Source of the DNA: Takakia lepidozioides
Lineage: Eukaryota; Streptophyta; Takakiopsida; Takakiales; Takakiaceae
Direction of reading: 5' to 3'
NCBI GenBank assembly: GCA_030704615.1
Contig: CM060732.1
Coordinates: 73,327,053-73,391,052, forward strand
Length of the DNA stretch: 64,000 nucleotides
Part shown: in pieces, positions 1-10,213 of the stretch
How the letters are laid out: each line of letters begins with the position of its first letter
Position numbering within the stretch: the stretch's first letter is position 1
Position numbers and translations under genes: made by a program
Notes under the pieces: generated by a model
What the model saw: only the letters and a program-made list of their open reading frames with translations
What the model was told of the DNA's origin: nothing
Database searches by the model: none

Positions 1-349
1 GACTTGTTAGTACAGTACTAGGGTAGCCTGTGCCATTGGCCCAAGTGTCCAATGTCATCTAAGTCCAAGTGCAATCCTAGGGTAGCCTGCGCCATTGGCC
101 CATGTGTTAAGAATGAAATCTAAGTTCAAGTGCAATCCCCTATGTATTCAAGTAGCGTCTCCTATGTCGAGGCCCATGTGTGAAGAATTGAAATCTAAGC
201 CCAAGTGCAATTTCTTATGTATCCAAAGTGGGTCTCTTATGTCGAGGCCCGAGTGCAATCCTCTATTCAAGTATCCATGTGCATCTCCCGTGTGTACAGG
301 CCCAAGTCAATGTCATCTAAGTCCAAATGCAATCCCATATCTGATCATT

Positions 350-700
350 TTTATTTTTTTCCAGAGAGCCTATGACTAGATTTGAACCGGAGACCTTTCC
401 ATTGATATCTCTCCCCTCGAGGCTCCGAACATTGTCCTAGGAATGCCCACTTTGCCATTTCTGCTATCTTCTGTGAATTTCCTGCGACCAAAAGTACTTG
501 GAATTCCGTATCTCCCACACCGCATGTCCAAAAATCATGAGACCAAGCCGGTGCACCCCTCCTTGGCAAGGGCTTTCCAACGGTACCAAGCACCAGTGTT
601 GTGTTGGGGCCTTGCGATTCGGGACATCTCAACGCTACAAAACAAAACAAAACAAACAAACAAACAAAGTTCATCTTGCTTCATATATTGACTAGGGTAG
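350..700 (-). repeat. ~300-bp dispersed repeat, copy 1
   Basis: Read on the minus strand this copy matches the ones at 834 and 1561. It holds a TTTGTTTGTTT tract, the segment GGTCTCATGATTTTTGGAC, a Pol III A-box-like TGGCAAAGTGGG, and a B-box-like GGTTCAAATC near its A/T-rich end. The boxes are about 65 bp apart, roughly tRNA spacing. It may be a tRNA-related SINE fused to unrelated sequence; the family is not recognised. Confidence 0.7.
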
Positions 701-833
701 CCTGTGCCGTTGGCCCAAGTGTCCAAGGTCAGCTAAGCCCAAGTGCAATCTCCTATGCATTCAAGTGCGTCTCCTATGTCTAGGGCCAAGTATGACCTCC
801 AGGGTAGCCTATGTCGTTGGCCCAAGTGTCCAA

Positions 834-1165
834 TCAATATATGAAGCGAGACGTTTGTTTTGTTCTGTTTTGTCACGTTGAGATGTCCCGAACCGCAAGG
901 CCCAGCGGTGGTGCTTAGTACCGTTGGAAAGCCCTCGACGAGGAGGGGTGCACGGGCTTGGTCTCATGATTTTTGGACATGCGGTGTGGGAGATGTAGAA
1001 TTCCAAGTACTTTTGGTCGTTGGAAATTCACAAAAAATAGCAAAAATGGCAAAGTGGGCATTCTTGGACAATGCTGGGAGCCTCGACGAGAGAGATATCA
1101 AGGGGAAGGTCTCCGGTTCAAATCTGGTCTAGGCTCTTTGGTAAAATAAATAAATAAAATAAAAA
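834..1165 (+). repeat. ~300-bp dispersed repeat, copy 2, A/T-rich tail
   Basis: Best-preserved plus-strand copy. It has A-box-like TGGCAAAGTGGG near 1046, B-box-like GGTTCAAATCTGG near 1115, and a terminal tract of AAAT repeats (about 1142-1170) like a SINE tail. The upstream ~200 bp shared with the other copies is not tRNA-like. Confidence 0.7.
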
Positions 1166-1560
1166 TAAATGATTAGATATGGGATTGCACTTGGACTTAG
1201 ATGACACTGGACACTTGAGCCTGTACATGGGAGATGCACTTGGATACATGAATAGAAGATTGCACTTGGGCTTAGAGGTCGTTCTTGGGCCTCGACATAG
1301 GAGACCCACTTGGATACATAAGAAATTGCACTTGGACTTAGATTTCAATTCTTCACACATGGGCCATGACATAGGAGATGCTACTTGAATACATAGGGGA
1401 TTGCACTTCGAGTTAGATCTCAATTCTTAACACATGGGCCAATGGCGCAGGCTACCCTAGGCCTAGATCTCCCAAACGCGAGGGTCTCTAGATACGTAGG
1501 GGATTGCACTTGGACTTAGATGATACTGGACACTTGGGCCAACGGCACGGGCTAACCTAG

Positions 1561-1890
1561 TCAATATATGAATTAAGACAATTTGTTTTTTTGTTTGTTT
1601 TTATCATGTTGAGATGTCCCAAACCACGAGGCCCCATCGCTGGTGCTTGGTACCGTTGGAAAGCTCTCGACGAGGAGGGGTGCACCGGCTTGGTCTCATG
1701 ATTTTTGGACCTGCGATGTGGGAGCTACGGAATTCCAAGTACTTTTGGTCGCTGGAAATTCACAAAAAAATAGCAAAAATGGCAAAGTGGGCATTCCTGG
1801 GACAATGGTTGGAGCCTCGACGGGAGAGATATCAAGGGAAAGGTCTCCGATTCCAATCTGGTCGTAGGCTCTCTGAAAAGAAAATGATTA
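1561..1890 (+). repeat. ~300-bp dispersed repeat, copy 3
   Basis: Same unit and orientation as the copy at 834. The B-box-like site has decayed (GATTCCAATC). It is flanked on both sides by reverse-oriented short tandem repeats. Confidence 0.65.
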
Positions 1891-2337
1891 GATATGGGAT
1901 TGCACTTTGACTTAGATGACGCTGGACACTTGGGCTTGCACTTCGATACATGAATAGAAGATTGCACTTGGGCTTAGATTTCAATTCTTCACACATGGGC
2001 CGACGGCATAGGCTACACTAGAGGTCGCACTTGGGCCTCGACATAGGAGACCCACTTGGATACATAAGAAATTGCACTTGGGCTTAGATTTCAATTCTTC
2101 ACACATGGGCCTTGATATAGGAGACACTACTTGAATACATAGGGGATTGCACTTCGACTTAGATTTCAATTCTTAACGCATGGGCCAATGGCGCAGGCTA
2201 CCCTAGGCCTAGATCTCCCAAATAGGAGGGTCTCTAGATACATAGGGGATTGCACTTGGACTTAGATGACACTGGACACTTGGGCCAACGGCACAGGCTA
2301 CCCTATGTCATCTAAGTTATCCAAGTCTAATCATTTT

Positions 2338-2645
2338 TTTTCCAATGTCATCTAAGTATGTTTTTTTCCAGAGAGCCTACGACCAGATTTGAACCAGACA
2401 CCTTTCCCTTGATATCTCTCCCGTCGAGGCTCCAACCATTGTCCCAGGAATGCCCACTTTGCCATTTTTGTTATTTTTTGTGAATTTCTAGAGACCAAAG
2501 GTACTTGGAATTCTGCATCTCCCACATCGCGGGTCCAAAAATCATGAGACCAAGCCGGTGAACCCCTCCTCGTCGAGGGCTTTCCAATGGCACCAAGCAC
2601 CAGCGCTGAAAAACAAAACAAAACAAACGTCTCGCTTCATATATT
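2338..2645 (-). repeat. ~300-bp dispersed repeat, copy 4
   Basis: Minus-strand copy ending at GCTTCATATATTGA, the same end as copies 1 and 2. It closes the repeat cluster; sequence after 2645 is unrelated and largely unique. Confidence 0.65.
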
Positions 2646-3086
2646 GATTGTATAGAAAGGTTGTGGACTGTAAAATAAAACATCCAACAGTACTGGACCC
2701 AATTACTACTACAGATCCCGGCTTTAACGTCTGTTACATTTGCCCAGTCGTAGCATATATGTCTACAAAATGCAAGGGGGCAGTCTTGGTTGCCAATTGT
2801 GACCACCAGAAGTCGTATATGCCACCTTGTACCTCCGCCACGTCAGGATCTGCGATCAAACACGTTTGACCAGATAGGGGAAGATGGTAGATATGACTAG
2901 GAGTCATGGCCAAAACTGCAACATAATGTATGACTGCCAGTATGCACGACTGCACGTGGCGATTGCCGGTTGCCCAAGGAGTGTCTACGTGGACGATGCA
3001 AACATAAATGGATGAAACAAATGTAGGATGTGATTGCAAATGACGACGTGTCAACATATCACTGCTCGCGGGCACTAAGCCACACC

Positions 3087-3165
3087 CTGTGAATGAATGG
3101 ATGAATGAATGATTAGGATGAATTAGGATGAGTGAACTAGGATGAATTAGGATGAATGTGCTTGA
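3087..3165. repeat. GATGAAT / TTAGGATGA microsatellite
   Basis: Imperfect short tandem repeats of ATGAATGG and GATTAGGATGAA. The long minus-strand frame across this area (2734-3411) is an artefact of these repeats and the next array. 2646-3086 holds nothing I recognise. Confidence 0.8.
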
Positions 3166-3240
3166 ATTTAGGGTTGTTAGGTCGCAGTGTGTAAAACTAA
3201 TCGACTGCTGGTTAAGAATAGTGAAACAAAACAACTGTAT

Positions 3241-3430
3241 TATCTCAACGAATGATACACAAATGCCTTGCTGGCAACTATTGGATGAACATATCAAAAC
3301 ATAACTTTTGTGTACTGGATGAACATATGAACGAATGATACAACAAACGTCTTGCTGACAACTATTGGATGAACATAGGAACGAATGATAATGCAAACGT
3401 TGAGCTGACAACTATTGGATGAATTGACAG
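3241..3430. repeat. Minisatellite with TGACAACTATTGGATGAAC units
   Basis: Several imperfect ~60-bp units containing ACGAATGATA, CTTGCTGACAACTATTGG and ATGAACATA. No coding signal beyond the repeat. Confidence 0.75.
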
Positions 3431-3461
3431 CGAAACTCATTTAAAGATTTATTTTGGATGA

Positions 3462-3560
3462 ATGGATGAAATTAAAATGGAAAACCAAATGAATGGATGG
3501 ATGTATTGATGGAAAACCCAAAATCCATCCATCTATCGCTACATTCATCCATCCAGTCAT
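3462..3560. repeat. ATGGATGGATG / CATCCATCCATC inverted microsatellite
   Basis: Short ATGAATGGATGG repeats are followed within ~50 bp by their complement ATCCATCCATC, so the stretch can form a hairpin. Confidence 0.7.
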
Positions 3561-3616
3561 GAGTAGAGGGGACTTAGCGTTTTTTTTGTCTTCCTTGCTA
3601 TCTATTTGTTTTCTTT

Positions 3617-3770
3617 GTGTCGAGTTTGATCGTGAGAGACAACAAACAGGACGGAGCTGTGTTTGCTTTCTTTTAGTGTCGAGTCTGATCATGAGAGACG
3701 TCGAACAGGGCGGAGCTATGTTTGTTTTGTTTTAGGGTCGAGTCTGATCATGAGAGACGACGAACAGAGC
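3617..3770. repeat. 60-bp minisatellite, about 2.6 units
   Basis: Units start at about 3617, 3677 and 3737, each with GTGTCGAGT(T/C)TGATC, TGAGAGAC and CGGAGCT followed by a T-rich stretch. It directly abuts the SEC13-like fragment. Confidence 0.8.
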
Positions 3771-3774
3771 TGGT

Positions 3775-3905
3775 GGGATAAGGGGCAGACATGGACTCAA
3801 ACCCTAGAATCGGGGCATGAAGATGTGGTGCACGATGTGGCCATAGACTACTATGGGAAGCGGCTGGCCACCTTCACGATGGACAACCGCAGTCGCAAGG
3901 TATGG
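3775..3905 (+). pseudogene. SEC13-like first-exon fragment
   Basis: The plus frame contains SGHEDVVHDVAIDYYGKRLA, which closely resembles the N-terminal WD repeat of SEC13, the COPII coat and nuclear-pore beta-propeller protein. It is followed by a divergent FTMDNRSRKV where functional SEC13 has its serine-aspartate strand end, and then by a splice-donor-like GTATGG. No further WD repeats are found in the next 2 kb, and there is no ATG in the expected position. It is therefore a partial or decayed copy, possibly carried in by a repeat. The family call is sound; activity is very unlikely. Confidence 0.7.
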
Positions 3906-5689
3906 CTTTTTCTCAATGTACGATGTGAAGAAGTTTGACCATCTTGCAAATGTGGGCTCTTGGCGACTGTTAGTACCATGATTTGGTATTCTTTCTGTTG
4001 TTTACAAGGTTCTTTGGAGAGTCAGCTTGGTCTTAGCAGGTCGTGTTTCAATCTCTCCTCGCTCAGCTGCACTGTGGTCGTCTTATTTGGTTATACGTGG
4101 AATGATTCAGTTTTTGGATGCTTGTGTGGATGTTTTCGAGGATAAACTGGATACAAGCACTCACAAACAGGAATATCATATGGATGTGCAGATATGTCGA
4201 TCAAGTCTCATGTCTTTGATTGTCTGCTTCGAAGTGGCCACTCAAATATTGATGAACTTCAGGTAGGGAAATGAAATGAAATGAAACAAAATGGTACTTT
4301 CTAATGTCCGCGGAAAGCTCAGTCGGAGAGAGTCGGTTTTGTCAGCGCTTGGGATGGGAGATAAATGGGCTCCGGCAGCTCGAAGTCCAGCTCCGGACCT
4401 TCTGATGCTTTGATACCCAAGGTCAGCTGTTCAACGAGATTGTCTGTTCCACACTCTCTCTCTCTCTCTCTTTTTTCTCTTGAATGCAACTGATTGATGG
4501 GCTTTTCCTATTATTCTATTTTATCCTATAGGACCTGTGGTCTCTGTGGACTCATCCAGTTTGTTTTTTTTCTCTCCCTGTAACAATTTTGGTCTGGTTT
4601 CTGCTTTGCTGTTGGACTTTCATGGATGTTATAAAGCTTATCATGGTTTTGGTTTGCCATCTTTCTACAGTGTTATTCTAATCTGTAGACCTCCCTGGCC
4701 AACATGATGATCAATTATTCTCAGATTAGTACTGAGCAGCTGCGACTGTTTGTTTCAAGCCGTGTGCGATAACTCATAGAAAGAGATTCTCAACTTGGAT
4801 AGTGTTTGAAGTGCTTTACAGAGTTTTGTTGGTGTTTTGTATCCAGTGGTATGTAAACTTGGACACCCAATGTTCCAAGTCCTTCTTCAGCAAACAAATA
4901 CGGTAAGGAGTGTAGATCTTCATTTTGATCTATGTAAAGTAATGTGTGCCTTCTTTTGGACATGCATAGGCAAACATGTAGTCCTTATTCTATACCACTC
5001 TGGTATGGCACAATCCTGTGGTGTATGCTTTGAAATTATTATGTGTTTTCTCTATCATCTGTGCTTTGGCAAGACATTGATTTATGTGGACAATCTTGAT
5101 ATTTGAAGAGACAAAAAAAAAGTGTGAAGATGAAATGTAGTCGACATGATGTAATTAGGTGCCCTCCTTCGCTGATGATGCTGGTCTACATGTAGGTATG
5201 TGAATGTACATGGGCGTGGAACAGTGGTCACAGGGCGTGTGGAATAGGGGATAATTAAGGTTGGCGAGGAAGTTGAAGTGGTTGGGCTTCGCACGGTAAC
5301 AATCTTCCTTGCACAGAAACTTGGGCCCATATAACTTTCCTTCCTTTGGCAATGTTAGTACAGGGATTTGCTGTGTGATTCACTTCAGTTGGGTCATGAC
5401 ACAAGGTCAAGGACAATGTGGTGAGGGCACCTTCTTCTTCGACCTATTTCAGCCTGTTTTGCCCTCTCATCAGACTTGGCCCTGAGATGCATATTGAATT
5501 TTGTAAGTTAGCTCGTTGCTCGTTGATAAGTAGGGTTGGGGGTGTTTGCTGGAACAATTCTAGGCTGTCATTGTCAGTTGCTAGCAGGAAGGCAAAGATG
5601 TATGTTGATTTTGTGCAGAGGCATAGATAGTTGAAGGAGCAGGGACAGAGAAACTCATTAGTAGTGGGATATTGGGATAACTCTTGGCC
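3906..5689. other. No recognisable gene
   Basis: Contains a (CT)n tract near 4454-4471 and T-rich stretches. Short frames have no recognisable domain, and no RNA gene was seen. Confidence 0.6.
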
Positions 5690-5895
5690 ATGTGCCATCG
5701 TCAAAGCTGAAATTGTTTTAGTTGTCATTCTGAACACTGCCCTGGTGGACATGTATGCCAAATGTGGGTGCAGCAAGCCTGATGCGAAGGGAGAGTTCGA
5801 CAACATGGCTAAATGAGATGTGGTGTTGTGGAGTGCCATGATTGCAAGGTATGTGCAACATGGGTGTGGGATTAAGGCTTTGGAAAGAGGCTGCA
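5690..5895 (+). pseudogene. Pentatricopeptide repeat (PPR) fragment, broken
   Basis: The plus frame reads NTALVDMYAKCGCSKPDA, then EFDNMAK, then a TGA stop, then DVVLWSAMIARYVQHGCG in the same frame. These are the L/S-type PPR motifs of plant PLS-class RNA editing factors and resemble residues in the intact PPR gene at 39267-42104. Only about one and a half motifs remain, with a nonsense codon. It is likely a decayed duplicate or dispersed fragment of a PPR gene, with no function expected. Confidence 0.75.
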
Positions 5896-6700
5896 TAAAT
5901 GCAAGGGGAGGTCACTTCCAAATATTACCACTTGACCAGATGCATCCACAAAGCTCTAGAATAACCTCAAACAAGTATAGGTCAGGCTGTATATAACGGG
6001 CTGCATATAAGTGGGCAGCTCCTGCAGGTGGTGCTATAGTTGTTCCAAATGTCACTCTACACCCTGGCTCTGAGAAAATAAAATTTAGAATACATTTAGA
6101 AATACTATAGGGTACCAATATATTGGCGACACCACATTTAAATTAAAATATGGTCCAAAATAAAGACGTATTTTCAAAAAAAATTAAAACTAATATAGGG
6201 TGGAGAGAAATTAAAGGGACACGTGACATTCAGTGACACGCAGTTCGGGACACGCAGCGGAGAGGGCGTAGGCGCATGTACACAACAACCCTAAGCTTCC
6301 CTCTCTCCTGTCGGCTACAATTCGTGGCGGCATTGTGCTAGACAGGCAGAGAGAAAGGGTGGTGCGCTCAATGGTACAAGCGTTGTGGCCCACAGGTTTT
6401 GAAGCTTGCAGGGCGTGACAATGAAGAAGCGTAGATTGAGAGGGGAATGATGGCAACCCCATAATGTTTTTTTTCTTAATTTTCAGGTTAATATAGGGTG
6501 TCCAATATTTGTTACCTGCTATAAAATATAAATAATATAGCATGCAAGAAAATATGCCATATTACAACATTATGTAATAATAGGGTGGCCAAAAATTCAG
6601 AAAATAAAATTAATACCCCCATAGAAAATGCTTGTTTGCCTCACGTGCCTGGGAAACTAGATAGGGAATGACCTCCCCGAGCATAAAGGGAAAGGCATAA
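5896..6700. repeat. AT-rich segment with recurring (A)ATATAGGGTG motifs
   Basis: TATAGGGT-type motifs occur near 6107, 6193, 6488 and 6580, two of them followed by CCAATATT or CCAAAAA. They could be subterminal repeats of the CACTA element whose coding part starts at ~6775, but no CACTA terminus was found here. No gene is evident. Confidence 0.4.
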
Positions 6701-6774
6701 GGGTGTTGTATGATGTGTGCTAATGGGATGATTACATGTAGGGGACGTGAGGTATTTCATCCTAGAAAATGCAT

Positions 6775-9513
6775 TATTTTTTTATCATCCCGCGATTGAG
6801 AGCACAGTACCAAAGCCCCGAATTGGCCAGATTTATGAGATGGCACGCCTCGCATTGGAGCCCCCCGGGAAAGGTGTGCGGGCCACAAGATTCACAAGCA
6901 TGGAGGCATATTGAAGAGATGCGACCTTTTCTCTTGGAAGACCTACGACATGTCCACCTCGGCTTCTCCTCGGATGGGGTCAACCTGGCATTCTCTGTCC
7001 AGTCATGTAGTCATTCCACTTGGCCAGTGACCATGGAAAATTACAACATCCCTCCGTATCTTTCAATTTAAAAAGACCATATCATGTTGGCTGCCATTGT
7101 GCCAGGTGAGTGTTCTCATTTCATGTTTATTATTGCCTTGGACTTTACATTAAACTTCTGATCTCTGATGCAATTTGGATGCAAGATTCATGAATGAGAT
7201 AATCATGGAGTAAGACGTGTAATTCATTTTGTAGTATAATTTGCATAATGGTGGAGCATTGAAACAATGATGTGAATGTCTCATAGGGAAAAAACAAGTG
7301 GCAAATATGGACACGTACTTGCGACCTCTTGTTGATGAACTTAAGGAGCTATGGAGGGGGGTCCCGGCATTGGATGCTTCACTTGACCCTATGGCCGGAC
7401 AATCTTTTCAGATGAGAGGCATCTTGCTTTGGACAATGCATGATTATCCATGTATATTATGTTCCCTATAAACAACCCGCGTACATTCACTTGTCAATGC
7501 CGGATAATATCGATGAGGATTGGGATTGATTGAAGTAGCGGCGATAGTCTTGTGCACCGTAATGGGATAGATGGCATTATGGGCCATGCACATGACAACT
7601 TTTTGTCTTTGCTAATATGGCGGGATATATAGTACATGACTAACTGTTTGCTCGAGACTAAGCACCAAAGGGTAACATGCATGTTTGCATTGTGGCGATG
7701 ATCTTGATGCACATAGCTTCCGTCATCTTCACAAGATGGTGTATCCCAACTACCGCATGTTTCTTCCTATGATCCATCGATGGAGGAGAAGGAAGAAACA
7801 CTTGTTTGATGGCAAAGAGGAAGTACATCCCCTCCCTATGACACCATCCGGGCAGTTTTGGGAGGACCGATGGAAGGAGGCCCATGCGGGCACGGACGGT
7901 GAAGTGGACGTGCCTGACATGAAGCGACTTTCAATCTTCTACGAGTTGTCATATTGGGTGGTATATATTCCACAAAAACACCGTCAATATCCTTATGCAT
8001 GCATGTGATATTGCACATTTGGTATGCGTTGCATTGTCACTTTCACGTCAAAAAATTTGTGTAAGTATTTGTGGGTGGGGATATATGTAGGACCTGAAGA
8101 TTCGCTATCTTCCAGATCCCATGTATATTGAAAAGAATGTCTGCTCGTCCCTTTTTTGGGTTCTTCATGGCGCGCCAGCAAAGAAGGGAGTGGCTGCAAA
8201 AAGATATTCTCTCGGTATAAGAAAAGAGCTTGAGGAGCAGGGTCGCATGCGCCATCTATGGGCCGAACAAAATGGTATGGACCCAAAGGGTATTGTACGG
8301 TGGAAGTATAGGCGCGTACCTTGGCAATGGATAAAGGAGGAATACGAGAAAGTGATAGCCACCATGTGCTGTCCGAACACCAACTGGTTATGGGTCATCC
8401 CTCTATACGAAGTTCAACGAAGAAGATGGGGACCATGGTTTGAAGTCTCATGACTACCACAATCTATTGCAAGACATCTTGCCCATTGCAGTACGTGGGA
8501 CATTGACTCCCGAGGGTCGTGAGACAATCTATAGATTGGGAGGCTTGTTCCGGTGGATTTGCTCCAAAGAGTTGGAGAAAGCGGATTTTTCACGCATGAA
8601 GAAGGAGGCGGCGGAGGTAATGTGTATGTTGGAGATGCACCTTCCTCTTTCTTTCTTTGACATCCAAGTGCACTTGGTAGTGCACTTAGTGGAAGAGGCT
8701 TTGATTGTCGGCCCCGTTCATTCTCGGTGGATGTACTTCCTTGAGCGTTATATGAAGACTTTGAAAAGATTTGTAAGACAAATGGCGCACCCGGAGGATA
8801 GCATGGCGGAGGGGTATACGTTGCAAGAAACTATGTTCTGTTGCACAGAGTACATGGCAAGGGTGGATGAGGAAGCCCATCGGATGTGGAAGGAAGAGGA
8901 GAATGCACGAACCAAAGACATTGTTTTGCCCAGAAAATCGAAGAGGGTAAAATTGCCGACCTTGGTGTTTGAGCAAGCGCATGACTTCATACTGAAGAAC
9001 ACCCCATTGGGAGACAAAATACAATAACCTTGTTCAGCAACGAGAGAATGAGACGTTTGCATGGAGGTGGAACCATCCAAGGCCGGGTACTAGACGCTCA
9101 CGACGAGGAGCGGGTCGCCGGAATGTTCATTCACAAAATTTGCCCATGGAATTGCAGCCTCTAAGTTCATTCCAACAATGGCTTCGGACTTCAGTTTATG
9201 ATGTCGTTGCTCAAGAAGAGATGGTTTCAGATTTGGTGCAAGACATTGCAAGGGGCCCCTCTCAATTTGCGATCTCATACACGGCGGTTTGGATGAATTC
9301 ACGGTCGTTATTTCCGCATTCGTGCTCTTGACATGAAGCGCAAAACAACATTTGATTCTGGCTTGTGTGCCACATATTAGCAAGACTCCGTGTGGGACAA
9401 GGGAGATACACGACCTACTATGAGCAAACTTGAGTACATTGGAGTGCTTGAGAGCATACTCCAACTTCAGTATACAAGGTACCGGCCTCTTCTCTTCAAA
9501 GGAAGGTGGTTCC
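6775..9513 (+). pseudogene. TNP2-type CACTA transposase, 5' and central part
   Basis: Degraded transposase of the En/Spm (CACTA) superfamily. In order, the pieces show a MRWHA motif with GFSSDGVN and ENYNIPPY (6790-7075), YLRPLVDELKELW with RGILLWTMHDYP (7280-7450), RRRKKHLFDGKEE with FYELSYW (7770-7960), MYIEKNVCSSLFWVLHGAP after a putative intron (8090-8180), GLKSHDYHNLLQDILP, and a DUF4218 region with FFDIQVHLVVHLVEEA and GYTLQETMFC (8434-9027). The start of DUF4216 follows (9310-9513). The frame changes near 8366, stops occur at 7069 and around 9360, and the gene is then split by the Ty3 element at 9514. It is defective; the match to TNP2 proteins is strong throughout. Confidence 0.88.
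9509..9513. repeat. Target-site duplication GTTCC, left
   Basis: GTTCC precedes the 5' LTR and is repeated exactly after the 3' LTR (15977-15981). Five bp is normal for Ty3/Metaviridae integration. Confidence 0.9.
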
Positions 9514-10175
9514 TGTCACGGACATAGCCCAGAGGGACTGACCAGGAGTAAATACTAGAAGTTATCAAGTTACCATGTTATCCGAAGTTACCATGATTTA
9601 CCGTGATTTACCATGATCTACCATGATTTACCATTACTTACCAAATTACCGGGAGTTTACCAAATTATCAAGAGTAACTTGGGAAACTACTCAGGAAGCT
9701 TCATTTGGAGGAAACTTCTCCATCAAGATACCTCTTTTGTTTAAGGAAGCTTCTCCATCAAGAAACCTTTGTTTAATCTTGGAAACTTCTCCAGCAAGAA
9801 ACATCCATAGGGGAAGCTTCTTGGGGAAGCTTCTTAGTAACCAGTATATATAGGAGGCGAGACTGGACACTCTTCAGTCTCGCCAACACAAGTTCAAGCT
9901 ACTCTTGTTCCAAATCCAGTACTCCAGTCGAGTACTCCAGTCCAGTTTCCAGTATCCAGTCCAGTTTCCAGTATCTGGTATTCCAGTCCAGTTTCCAACA
10001 TTCCAATATCCGAGTCGAGTTCCAGTATTTTGTACTTTTGTCCATTGTTATAAAGATCATCTTGATTCATGTTCACCTACCATGCATTCGGCCACGCCGA
10101 CCTTGACTTCTTGTCTAGTCTTGTACCTTTAGTCTGATCTCTTGTTTGTGTTCTGTCATGTTCTCGTCCTTGACA
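9514..10175 (+). repeat. 5' LTR of element 1
   Basis: Starts TGTCACGGAC and ends CCTTGACA. U3 contains an array of short TTACCATGATT-like units (9567-9670) and repeats of GGAAGCTTCT. Downstream of the TATA box are repeats of CCAGTCCAGTTTCCAGTAT (9910-10000). Confidence 0.95.
9845..9886 (+). promoter_or_regulatory. LTR core promoter: TATA box, hairpin and predicted RNA 5' end
   Basis: TATATATA lies at 9845-9852. An inverted repeat follows: GGCGAGACTG (9856-9865) and CAGTCTCGCC (9875-9884). The A at 9876, 31 bp after the TATA start and preceded by C, is a plausible transcription start. AGTCTCGCCAA from that base is the exact complement of the site after the LTR. The start site is inferred, not measured. 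Confidence 0.65.
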
Positions 10176-10192
10176 GTTTGGCGAGACTAAAG
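10176..10192 (+). other. Candidate self-priming primer-binding site, element 1
   Basis: TTGGCGAGACT (10178-10188), two bases after the LTR, is perfectly complementary over 11 nt to 9876-9886 of the LTR. Pairing stops exactly at the predicted RNA 5' end. This matches Tf1 of fission yeast, whose first 11 transcript bases anneal to the primer-binding site. Confidence 0.6.
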
Positions 10193-10213
10193 TTTTTTTT
10201 TTAGTAAGAAAAG

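Larger units (their letters stand above)
1..2645. repeat. Inverted cluster of short tandem repeats and four ~300-bp repeat copies
   Basis: The phrase CTAAGTCCAAGTGCAATCC and its neighbours (CCTATGTATTCAAGT, GTCGAGGCCCATGTG, TAGCCTGTGCCATTGGCCC) recur about every 70-80 bp. They read forward in 1-345 and 700-833, and as the reverse complement in 1166-1560 and 1891-2330. Four copies of a ~300-bp unit sit between these arrays in the order minus, plus, plus, minus. Open frames here are short and exist on both strands only because of the repeats, so I call no gene. A transcript across the block could fold into long hairpins (inference). Confidence 0.85.

Noticed and set aside
2734-3411. 225-codon minus-strand open frame
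   Set aside because: It follows tandem repeats (FILIHPSSLILIHPN) and has no domain; its length comes from repeat units.
10176-10200. tRNA primer-binding site for element 1
   Set aside because: No match to the usual initiator-methionine type (TGGTATCAGAGC); the complement to the LTR is longer and better placed.
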